This document shows, piece after piece, positions 57,159 through 64,000 of a DNA stretch of 64,000 bases. The stretch lies in the NCBI RefSeq assembly GCF_004795915.1, contig NZ_CP039253.1:2852001-2916000 (forward strand). The letters are read 5' to 3'. Positions within the stretch are counted from its first letter, which is position 1; each line of letters starts with the position of its first letter. The position numbers and the translations under genes are program-made. The DNA comes from Rhodococcus sp. PAMC28707. Lineage in GTDB: Bacteria; Actinomycetota; Actinomycetes; Mycobacteriales; Mycobacteriaceae. A model generated the notes under the pieces. It made no database searches. It saw nothing but the letters and a program-made list of their open reading frames with translations, and had not been told where the DNA came from.

Positions 57159-57857
57159 ATGGCACCGATTCGTATCGCTCGGCCAGTGAGCCGAACCTGG
57201 CGCCTCGCGACCCCCGTTGTAGCCCTCGCGGCCTTCGGCCTGGTTGCATGCAGTGCTCCCGAGACTGCCTCCGACGTCCCCGGAACGACGCCCGCCGTGT
57301 GGACCGGCAAAGAGGATCCGAACGGCAAGGCCGTCGCAGCAGATGCGCCCGTCGGATCAGGCGATATCGAGGCATCACTGAAGGACGCGTCCGGCGCAGA
57401 CGTCGGCACCGTCTCGATCGTCGAAGAGGGAAGCCACCTCCGCATCACCGTCGAGGCCGAAAAACTGACACCAGGATTCCACGGCCTGCACATTCACACC
57501 GTCGGCAAATGCGAGGCGAACTCCGTAGCACCCACCGGCGGCGAGCCCGGTGACTTCTTGTCCGCAGGCGGACATCTCCAGGTCGACGGTCGCACCGGGC
57601 ATCCATCCAGCGGCGACTTGACCTCACTGCAGGTCCGCGAAGACGGAACCGGCGAAGTAGTCACCACGACGGACGCCGTCACACTCGAGGATCTACAGGT
57701 CGACGGCGGCCGCGCGGTCGTCATCCACGCCGGCGCAGACAACTTCGCCAACATCCCACCGCGCTACACCTTGCCCGACGGCGCTGCGGTGCCCGACACG
57801 ACCACACTGATGACCGGTGACGCCGGCGGCCGTGTGGCCTGTGCGGTCATCGACTAG
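57159..57857 (+). CDS. sodC: Copper (Cu/Zn-family) superoxide dismutase lipoprotein
   Basis: Detoxifies superoxide outside the membrane. The 232-residue protein has a lipobox LVAC (Cys31) and a beta-barrel with copper ligands in [13 protein letters not shown] and GGHLQVDG...[19 protein letters not shown] near the end replaces the usual HA-x-x-DD of the zinc site, a feature that recalls the zinc-less enzyme of M. tuberculosis. ATG 57159 follows GAAGGAG; an ATG at 57114 is less likely. Confidence 0.93.
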   Translation: MAPIRIARPVSRTWRLATPVVALAAFGLVACSAPETASDVPGTTPAVWTGKEDPNGKAVAADAPVGSGDIEASLKDASGADVGTVSIVEEGSHLRITVEAEKLTPGFHGLHIHTVGKCEANSVAPTGGEPGDFLSAGGHLQVDGRTGHPSSGDLTSLQVREDGTGEVVTTTDAVTLEDLQVDGGRAVVIHAGADNFANIPPRYTLPDGAAVPDTTTLMTGDAGGRVACAVID

Positions 57858-59164
57858 GTGAGTTCCCCGAAGACACCCGATCACTCCGGTCGCTCCGCAG
57901 GCTCCGCTCCCGCCCTCCCCGGTCGCTCCGCAGGCTCCGCTCCCGCCCTCCCCGGTCGCTCCGCAGGCTCCGCTCCCGCCCTCCCCGGTCGCTCCGCAGG
58001 CTCCGCTCCCGCCCTCCCCGGTCGCTCCGCAGGCTCCGCTCCCGCCATCCACTTCAAGAGTTCCCCACGCCCCACACTCGGCGTCGAATGGGAAATCGCG
58101 CTCGTGGACAAGGAGTCTCTCGACCTGGTCAACGCGGCTAGGAAGTCATGGACGGTGTTACGGAGCTCTCCGGTGATCGGACGCCACGCGTAACCAAGGA
58201 GCTCCTGCGCAATACCGTCGAACTCGTCACCGGAGTGTGCGAGAACGTCGGTGAGGCCATGGACGATCTCGGCGAATCCCTCGATCTCGTTCGCCGAGCA
58301 GCGGACCCGCTCGGCATAGATCTGTTCTCCGCGGGCACGCACCCATTCGCAGAATGGTCGACGCAGGTGCTCACTCGCTCACCCAGCTACGACGAACTGA
58401 TCGCTCGGACCCAGTGGTGGGGCCGTCAGATGTTGATCTGGGGTGTGCACGTCCACGTCGGAGTGTCTTCACCCGACAAAGTGTTTCCGATCCTGAACTC
58501 GCTGCTCCTGCAATATCCACATTTGTTGGCACTATCGGCCTCGTCGCCGATCTGGGCCGGTTCGGACACCGGTTACGCAAGCAACAGGGCGCTGATGTTC
58601 CAACAGCTTCCGACGGCAGGACTGCCATTCCAGTTCGAGGACTGGGGGCAGTTCGAAGGCTTCGTCCGTGATCAGATGAAAACCGGCGTCATCGAACAGC
58701 TCGGTGGAATGCACTGGGACATCCGCCCAGCACCCAAGTGGGGAACCATCGAAGTACGGGTGTGCGACGGTACGGCCACCAAACGTGAACTCGCGGCATT
58801 GGTAGCGCTGACGCACTGTCTGATCGTGAACCTCGACGAACGTCTCGAAGCCGGCGAAACGCTCCCGACGATGCCGCCGTGGCACGTTCAGGAGAACAAG
58901 TGGCGGGCAGCGAGGTACGGCCTCGACGCCGAAATCATTCTCGATGCCGACAGCAATGAGCGACTTGTCACCGACGATCTGCACGATCTACTCGAAAAGC
59001 TCACCCCGACCGCGGTGCGTCTCGGATGCGCCGACGAATTGGCCGCTGTCGCCGACATTCCGCGCCTGGGAGCTTCGTATCAGCGGCAGCGTCGGATCGC
59101 CGCAGAATCCGGTGGAGATCTCAGGGCCGTCGTGGCGTCTTTGGTCGCCGATCTTCGAGCGTGA
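57858..59164 (+). pseudogene. Glutamate--cysteine ligase-like (YbdK/GCS2) gene with frameshift
   Basis: A carboxylate-amine ligase of the YbdK type (Rv0433 equivalent). The N-terminus (SSPRPTLGVEWEIALVDKES) is in one frame from GTG 57858 to about 58140. The remaining 330 residues (RVTKELLRNTVELVTGVCENVG, TQWWGRQMLIWGVHVHVGVSS, GYASNRALMFQQLPTAGLPFQF and so on) are in the next frame from ATG 58148. Two bases too many, or one missing, near 58139-58141 break the frame. The second part has an AGGAAG before its ATG but would lack the first strand of the ATP-binding fold. It may be a real mutation or a sequencing error; the rest of the gene is well preserved. Confidence 0.8.
57887..58051 (+). repeat. 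33-bp minisatellite, five copies, at the start of the ligase gene
   Basis: Five head-to-tail 33-bp units fill 57887-58051; the first four are near-identical and the last ends differently. In the frame of the ligase each gives GRSAGSAPALP, so copy number can change without altering the frame. The block separates the sodC stop from the conserved part of the ligase. Whether it is translated or is leader DNA depends on where the true start lies. Confidence 0.92.
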
Positions 59165-59210
59165 CAGCTCGCTGTAAGTAGTTGTTCATTCACCGTTTAC
59201 TATTAGCGGC

Positions 59211-60548
59211 GTGCGTGCGGGTGAAGAGGGGGATGGCTCCACCCATGGGGCGGTACCGAATTCCTTACGGTTCTATGGTGTCGGTGCGGCGGCGGTAGCT
59301 GCGTTCCTCGGATTACTGCAGCTTGCTGCAGCCCGCAACGGATTCTCCGGCCCGTTCGCCAGTATCTGGAACGATATCGCCGGTACGCCCAAGTCGATGT
59401 CACTACCGTGGGCCGGTCTGATCCTCGGACTCGTCGGTGTGAACAACCGGGTCCGATTGTGGTCGTTGTCGCTCGCGGTCGCTATCGATGTCGTCTTCGC
59501 TGTCGGCAGGGCCGAATCTGGGCTTCCCTTCTCTGTCGGCAACGGCGCAGTGATAGTCCTGGTCGGCCTTGCGGTGTACACCGTATGGGCCCGGGACAGT
59601 CATGGGATCAAATCCGTGTGCCTCGGCGGCTTGCTCATCCTCGCTTCGAAGGCCGGAGACGCCTGGCTGCAGATCACCACTCTTGTCCGGCCGAACGTAC
59701 TCGACGAGTACGCCCAGCTGGCAGATCACGCGCTCGGTAATCCGTCGTGGGTCGTCGGCACTGTACTTGCCGCACTCGGCCCGCCCGCGTATGCGGTCCT
59801 TCATTGGATCTACATCCAACTACCGGTCGCCGCGATAGCCATCGCGATCTTTCAGCTACGGGGTGTTGCGACGGGACGCCCATGGCCGAGGCACAATCTG
59901 GTGCGCACGTTTCTGCTGATCGGCCTCGTCGGGCCGATCCTCTACATCGTGTTTCCGGTGGTGGGTCCGATGTTCGCCTACGGTTCGGCCGGGCAGGGCT
60001 TCGAGATCGGGGACTTCTGGCCCACGATAGTTCCGACGGACACTTCGCCGTCCGAGATCCCGTTCGACTCGTCGACGCCACGCAACTGCATGCCGAGCCT
60101 CCACACTGCCTGGGCATTGAGCTTGTTCATTCATTCGCGCAGAGGCCCGTGGTGGCTTCGGCTCGGCGGCACGACGTGGCTGGTGGGCACCCTGGCCGCG
60201 ACGCTCGGATTCGGCTACCACTACGGAGTCGACCTCGTCGCCGGCGTCGTTCTGTGTCTGACTCTCGAAACGATCCTGCGTGACCCGGAACGAGGCTGGG
60301 ACCGGGGCCGTATCCGGTTGGTCTCGTACGGGACGGCGACCTTGCTGGTGCTCCTGTCGAGTTACCGCTATCTGGCCGTCCCGTTCGCGACGTATCCCGA
60401 GTTGTTCGGCCCCCTGATCCTGCTGCTGATGGGCTCGGTCGTCGTGATGTTCTACGCTACGTTCTTTGCCGCGCCTGGTACTGCGATGGCCAACTGGGGT
60501 GGACGCAGCGCTAGCGAGGATCCGATTCGTCGGGCTCCATCTCGTTGA
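59211..60548 (+). CDS. PAP2 superfamily / inositol-phosphorylceramide-synthase-like membrane enzyme
   Basis: A 445-residue polytopic membrane protein with about ten to twelve helices. The C-terminal half holds PAP2-type catalytic motifs: RNCMPSLHTAWAL and FGYHYGVDLVAGV, both with the His/Asp residues of phosphatidic acid phosphatase-like or Aur1-like transferases. It may transfer or remove a phosphate from a lipid; the substrate is not evident. GTG 59211 is the start. Its last 38 bp overlap the convergent mrpG gene. Confidence 0.85.
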   Translation: MRAGEEGDGSTHGAVPNSLRFYGVGAAAVAAFLGLLQLAAARNGFSGPFASIWNDIAGTPKSMSLPWAGLILGLVGVNNRVRLWSLSLAVAIDVVFAVGRAESGLPFSVGNGAVIVLVGLAVYTVWARDSHGIKSVCLGGLLILASKAGDAWLQITTLVRPNVLDEYAQLADHALGNPSWVVGTVLAALGPPAYAVLHWIYIQLPVAAIAIAIFQLRGVATGRPWPRHNLVRTFLLIGLVGPILYIVFPVVGPMFAYGSAGQGFEIGDFWPTIVPTDTSPSEIPFDSSTPRNCMPSLHTAWALSLFIHSRRGPWWLRLGGTTWLVGTLAATLGFGYHYGVDLVAGVVLCLTLETILRDPERGWDRGRIRLVSYGTATLLVLLSSYRYLAVPFATYPELFGPLILLLMGSVVVMFYATFFAAPGTAMANWGGRSASEDPIRRAPSR

Positions 60549-60855
60549 CGACCAGCAGACCGTCGCGGCCACGCTGCTCGCGGTAGGCGACACGTCCGAC
60601 GATGTGCGCGATGACCGGAGCGGTTGCCAAGGTGAACACGCCGACCAGCACGAGCATCCAGATATCGACGTTGCCGCGCAGTTGGATGACGGCGCCGGTC
60701 AGTACGAGAATCAGACCAACGACCTGCGGCTTGGTCGCAGCATGCATGCGCGAGAGAGTATCCGGAAACCGGACGATTCCGATCGCCGCAGTGAACGCCA
60801 GCGTGGCCCCGATCAAAATCAGAACAGCCGAAATTACTTCGAAGACTGCGTTCAT
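60511..60855 (-). CDS. mrpG: Mrp Na+/H+ antiporter subunit G
   Basis: A 114-residue membrane protein with three helices (FEVISAVLILIGATLAFTAAIGIVRFPDTLSRMHAATKPQVVGL is the family signature). Part of the hetero-oligomeric Mrp complex that exchanges Na+ for H+. ATG 60855 overlaps the mrpF stop (ATGA). Last gene of the mrpC-G run; the end is inside the PAP2 gene on the other strand. Confidence 0.95.
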   Translation of the reverse strand: MNAVFEVISAVLILIGATLAFTAAIGIVRFPDTLSRMHAATKPQVVGLILVLTGAVIQLRGNVDIWMLVLVGVFTLATAPVIAHIVGRVAYREQRGRDGLLVVNEMEPDESDPR

Positions 60856-61109
60856 TCGTCCCTCACTCGGAATCGTGCGACACTGACCGACCCGATGAAG
60901 CTCACCAGCGATAGCGCGACGATGGCCGGCACGATCGTGGTGTCGAGGCTGTGGACCGACCACAGGGCCAGCCCACACATCGACACCGCCAGAATCGAGT
61001 CCATCGCTACGAGGCGGTCGAGGGTGCCAGGGCCGTCGAGAAGTCGATAAGTGGTGATGACGGCTGCTGAGACCAGCAGCACGCCTGCAATCACGAGAAC
61101 CACGGTCAT
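60852..61109 (-). CDS. mrpF: Mrp Na+/H+ antiporter subunit F
   Basis: An 85-residue three-helix subunit: VVLVIAGVLLVSAAVITTYRLLDGPGTLDRLVAMDSILAVSMCGLAL with the MrpF GP-TLDRLVA-D motif, then VPAIVALSLVSFIGSVSVARF. Overlaps both neighbours by ATGA. Confidence 0.95.
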   Translation of the reverse strand: MTVVLVIAGVLLVSAAVITTYRLLDGPGTLDRLVAMDSILAVSMCGLALWSVHSLDTTIVPAIVALSLVSFIGSVSVARFRVRDE

Positions 61110-61750
61110 GACCAGTCGCCCTTTCTCTCGTCATCGATCCGCTTGTCATCTCGAGCCTCCACCGGCGTTGCGATGTCATCGCCGAGAACACCGTGATAGC
61201 GCTGGTAGTCCTGGAAATGCAAGGGGCTCGGCTGCCAATCGGAGTCGCGCTCGAATGCAGCGATCAACAACTTCTCGAGTAGTCGAACGGACCGGTAGAA
61301 GGCGTCGACAGCCTTTTGGCTACCCATGTCGAGGACGTGGACGTAGACAAGCCTGCGCGTCTGATCGATCTCGAGAACCATCGTTCCGGGAATGAGATTG
61401 AGGGCATCCACGCACAGTGTCAGCACCAGATCCGACTTGATTGCGATACGAACTCGCAGGACGCCGGTGATGGGAGGAGCCTTCGGTCGGACTGCCAGCC
61501 ACGCGACACTGAAGCTCGATGCGATTGCGTAGTAGAAGAATACGCAGATGAGCTTGAACACCGACAGGACGTGAACGCGGCCCTCGACGGGAACCTTGGG
61601 GAGCGGCAGGAGCAGCATGATACCGAGACCGACGACGATTCCGCCGAGCACATTTGCTGGAGAGAGGCTGCCCCACAGCAGGATCCACACCGAGGTCAGC
61701 CAGGCGAGTGTCCAGAGTCGCAGGAGCAGAAAGCGATTCATGTACTTCAT
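61106..61750 (-). CDS. mrpE: Mrp Na+/H+ antiporter subunit E
   Basis: A 214-residue subunit with N-terminal helices (LLLRLWTLAWLTSVWILLWGSLSPANVLGGIVVGLGIMLLLP) and a cytoplasmic part containing DALNLIPGTMVLEIDQTRRLVYVHVLD, the MrpE signature. A charged C-terminal tail ends it. ATGA overlaps tie it to mrpD and mrpF. Confidence 0.94.
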   Translation of the reverse strand: MKYMNRFLLLRLWTLAWLTSVWILLWGSLSPANVLGGIVVGLGIMLLLPLPKVPVEGRVHVLSVFKLICVFFYYAIASSFSVAWLAVRPKAPPITGVLRVRIAIKSDLVLTLCVDALNLIPGTMVLEIDQTRRLVYVHVLDMGSQKAVDAFYRSVRLLEKLLIAAFERDSDWQPSPLHFQDYQRYHGVLGDDIATPVEARDDKRIDDERKGDWS

Positions 61751-63375
61751 TTGCCCTCCGCTGCTTCGGCAGCGCGATCGCCCGCGTATTCCGCTCCGAG
61801 TACCGCGTCGATGTACACCGAGCGGTCTCGTAGATCCGCTGCCGCGCGATCGCTGATGTCGATGATCCGACCCGCGAACACTGTCAATGCCAAACCGACG
61901 ATGACCAAACCGATCGTCGGGATGAGCATGAACGCCGGCATGCGTCCGACATCCTCGCGGTCACCGAAAGCGATATCCGTCGAATCGTCCAGCAGCGCCG
62001 AAGGGCTGTGATCGGCCAGGTCCCCTTCGGGTGCGTCGGCCCGCGCTCGCCAGAATGCCTTCGTCCAGACACGAGCGATGACGTAGAGCGTCAGCAAACT
62101 GGTGACCGTGCCACCCGCGACAAGGATCCAGGCGAGAACACTGCCGTCTGCGCTACCTGCCTGTAGTAGCGCGACCTTGCCGATGAAACCCGAGAACGGT
62201 GGAATTCCACCAAGATTCAATGCCGGGACCAGGAAGACGATGGCAAGAACGGGGCTCGCCGCGGCCAGTCCGCCGAGCCGTCGTAGCGACGAGGATCCGG
62301 CCTGACGCTCGATGAGTCCGACTACGAGGAACAGCGTCGTCTGCACGATAATGTGGTGCGCTACATAGTAGATCGAGCCGGACAGGCCTGACTGAGTCGA
62401 CAGTGCGACACCGAAGATCATGTATCCGATGTGGCTGACGAGGGTGAACGAGAGCAGACGTTTGATGTCGCTCTGGGCAATCGAGCCCAAAATACCGACC
62501 AGCATCGTGAGCAGACCACACACCATGAGCACATTGTCGAGACTGCCGTCGGGAAACAGCAGAGTATGCGCGCGGATGATCGCGTACACACCGACTTTGG
62601 TGAGCAAGCCGGCGAAGACTGCGGTGACCGGGGCCGGAGCTGTCGGGTACGAATCAGGAAGCCATGTCGACAGTGGGAATACCGCGGCCTTGATCCCGAA
62701 GGCAACGAGGAGGACGGCGAAGATCGCAGTCCTGGTTCCAGTGGGAATGTCTTCGAGACGCGTCGCCATGTGGGCAAGATTGAGCGTGCCGGTGGCGGCA
62801 TAGACGAGCCCGATTCCCACTAGGAAGATCAACGAAGACACCATCGAAACCATGACGTACGAGACGCCGGCGCGGACGCGGTCCGCACTGGCACCGAGGG
62901 TCAACAGCACGAACGAGGCGGCGAGCAGAACCTCGAATCCGACATAGAGATTGAACAGGTCGCCCGCGAGGAAAGCGTTGCAGATCCCTGCTGTCAACGC
63001 CAGGTAGGTGGGCAGGAAAATCGACACCGGCTGGTTTTCGCTGCCGTCCCGAATGCCCTGACCGATCGAGTACACCATCACGGCGAGCAACACGATCGAG
63101 CTGACCACCAGCATCATCGCAGCCAATCGGTCGACCACCAGCGAGATGCCGATGGGCGAGTCCCAGCCACCGACCTGCAGCGCGGTGGCTCCGTTTCGAT
63201 CGGCAAGGTAGAGAAGTGCACCGGAGATCAGGACGACCGCGGTCAGCGCGACGACGGTAATGAAACGCTGGGCCCGTGGACGACGGCCGAGCACGAGCGT
63301 CAAGGCCGCAGCAATCATCGGGATGAGGACGGGGAGAGGGGTGAGAACGTCGGTTGTGCCCGCGGGAAGGGTCAT
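61747..63375 (-). CDS. mrpD: Mrp Na+/H+ antiporter subunit D
   Basis: A 542-residue polytopic protein homologous to the NuoL/M/N proton-pumping subunits of complex I, with 13-14 helices. Signature regions include FEVLLAASFVLLTLGA, KAAVFPLSTWLPDSYPTAPAPVTAVFAGLLTKVGVYAIIR (with the conserved Lys residues for proton transfer) and SFTLVSHIGYMIFGVAL. Proton-conducting core of the complex. ATGA overlaps with mrpC and mrpE. Confidence 0.96.
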   Translation of the reverse strand: MTLPAGTTDVLTPLPVLIPMIAAALTLVLGRRPRAQRFITVVALTAVVLISGALLYLADRNGATALQVGGWDSPIGISLVVDRLAAMMLVVSSIVLLAVMVYSIGQGIRDGSENQPVSIFLPTYLALTAGICNAFLAGDLFNLYVGFEVLLAASFVLLTLGASADRVRAGVSYVMVSMVSSLIFLVGIGLVYAATGTLNLAHMATRLEDIPTGTRTAIFAVLLVAFGIKAAVFPLSTWLPDSYPTAPAPVTAVFAGLLTKVGVYAIIRAHTLLFPDGSLDNVLMVCGLLTMLVGILGSIAQSDIKRLLSFTLVSHIGYMIFGVALSTQSGLSGSIYYVAHHIIVQTTLFLVVGLIERQAGSSSLRRLGGLAAASPVLAIVFLVPALNLGGIPPFSGFIGKVALLQAGSADGSVLAWILVAGGTVTSLLTLYVIARVWTKAFWRARADAPEGDLADHSPSALLDDSTDIAFGDREDVGRMPAFMLIPTIGLVIVGLALTVFAGRIIDISDRAAADLRDRSVYIDAVLGAEYAGDRAAEAAEGK

Positions 63376-64000
63376 GTCGCGTTCCCCTTCTTTTTCGTCC
63401 TTTTCTCTACTGGGGTCGTATCTTTGACGGCACTGTCGATCCCGTCCAAACCTTGCACCTCGGGTTCGTCGTCATCATCGTCGAAATCGCCTTCGTGCAG
63501 GTCCTCATAACATTCCAGATCTTCGATATTCTTCAATTCGTCGATGGGTATCGGGTTTCCCTGTGAGTCGAAGGCGTCGCCGCTGAAGCTGGGCTCGCCG
63601 GTGACAGGGTCGTCGGAACGGTCGCGGTCCGGTGCGTCGGCGACCGATCGACGCTTGGAGACCTTGGTGTCCTCCGGGTCGTTCTCGACGTCGTCCTTGG
63701 TATTGAGCGTGAACGAGCGGTACGCCAACGCCAACACGAACGCGGCAATGCCCATCGTGATGACGATCGCCGTCAGAATCATCGCCTGCGCCAACGGATC
63801 TGCTATCTCGTCGTGAATGATCGTGCCGCGCCCCACGATCGGTGGGTTGCCCGGGGGGCCGCCGACGGTGAGGATCAGGATGTTGACCCCGTTGCCGAAC
63901 AGAAGCAGCCCGAGAAGCATCTTGGTGATAGAGCGCTCGAGGAGTAGATACACCCCGCACGAGACGAGTACCCCGACGATGATCAGCATTCCGAGATTTG
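63372..64000 (-). CDS. mrpC: Mrp Na+/H+ antiporter subunit C (5' end beyond window)
   Basis: A NuoK-like subunit with three helices (LIIVGVLVSCGVYLLLERSITKMLLGLLLFGNGVNILIL, DPLAQAMILTAIVITMGIAAFVLALAYR). ATG 63989 could start it, but the frame is open to the edge as NLG before it, and homologues begin a few residues earlier (SANLGML...), so the true start is outside. A long acidic cytoplasmic tail of about 90 residues (EGDFDDDDDEPE) then a basic end is unusual for MrpC. mrpA and mrpB should lie beyond the window. Confidence 0.92.
   Translation of the reverse strand, partial: NLGMLIIVGVLVSCGVYLLLERSITKMLLGLLLFGNGVNILILTVGGPPGNPPIVGRGTIIHDEIADPLAQAMILTAIVITMGIAAFVLALAYRSFTLNTKDDVENDPEDTKVSKRRSVADAPDRDRSDDPVTGEPSFSGDAFDSQGNPIPIDELKNIEDLECYEDLHEGDFDDDDDEPEVQGLDGIDSAVKDTTPVEKRTKKKGNAT

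Noticed and set aside
57887-58051. Possible CRISPR array from the regular 33-bp repeats
   Set aside because: The units are contiguous with no spacers and in frame with a coding region; it is a minisatellite.

Overview
The window looks like a chromosomal segment of a high-GC mycolic-acid actinomycete, most likely a Rhodococcus (Nocardiaceae). The evidence is gene order and protein similarity: several blocks follow the Mycobacterium tuberculosis order almost gene for gene (Rv0357c-Rv0364 around purA/fba; Rv0389-Rv0391 purT/rhodanese/metZ; Rv0407-Rv0418 fgd1-pta-ackA-pknG-glnH-glnX-mutT3-thiE-thiO-thiS-thiG-lpqL; Rv0422c thiD; Rv0427c-Rv0433 xthA-GNAT-def-DUF3263-LytR_C-sodC-ybdK). Accessory blocks separate these conserved runs. 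No rRNA, tRNA, CRISPR array, IS element or prophage was seen.

Left part (1-8.5 kb): the edge of a DedA gene, fba, a tail-anchored stress-type membrane protein, DUF3151, a FUSC transporter, a cation-diffusion (Zn/Cd/Co) exporter behind a perfect 22-bp palindrome, a flavin/PPOX protein, an M50 protease coupled to an Rv0358-like protein, then purA with a strong terminator. From 8.9 to 13.9 kb lies the most distinctive block: at least four exported proteins with SipW-type (alternate) signal peptides, two different Ser-His signal peptidases and two tiny ORFs, mostly joined by stop/start overlaps. It looks like a dedicated export and surface-fibre or surface-coat locus of unknown function.

Middle (14-34 kb): an LGFP protein, ogt, a MocR regulator, an alpha-methylacyl-CoA racemase, purT-DUF456, an amidohydrolase and an SMP-30 protein, fprA (with unusual codon use), a TauD-type dioxygenase, rhodanese-metZ (methionine/homocysteine synthesis), an isochorismate synthase-HAD pair, an MFS exporter with a whiB remnant at its 3' end, a paired SMR exporter, a broken hydrolase, dodecin, a GNAT enzyme and fgd. 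Fgd supplies reduced F420, and a Ddn-like F420-dependent reductase lies just beyond a structured direct repeat.

Right part (35-64 kb): pta-ackA (acetate metabolism); the pknG-glnH-glnX amino-acid sensing operon; mutT3 with a nuclease-like extension; thiE diverging from a TPP riboswitch-controlled thiOSG operon; an ABC exporter; lpqL; an amidase; thiD; two tandem small GNAT-fold proteins behind a short ORF that ends in a perfect Shine-Dalgarno; the def-GNAT-xthA operon; DUF3263; LytR_C; sodC; a glutamate-cysteine ligase-like gene broken by a frameshift and preceded by a 33-bp minisatellite; a PAP2 membrane enzyme; and mrpG-F-E-D-C of an Mrp Na+/H+ antiporter running off the edge. Many starts rest on ribosome-binding sites or ATGA/GTGA overlaps; the uncertain ones are stated.
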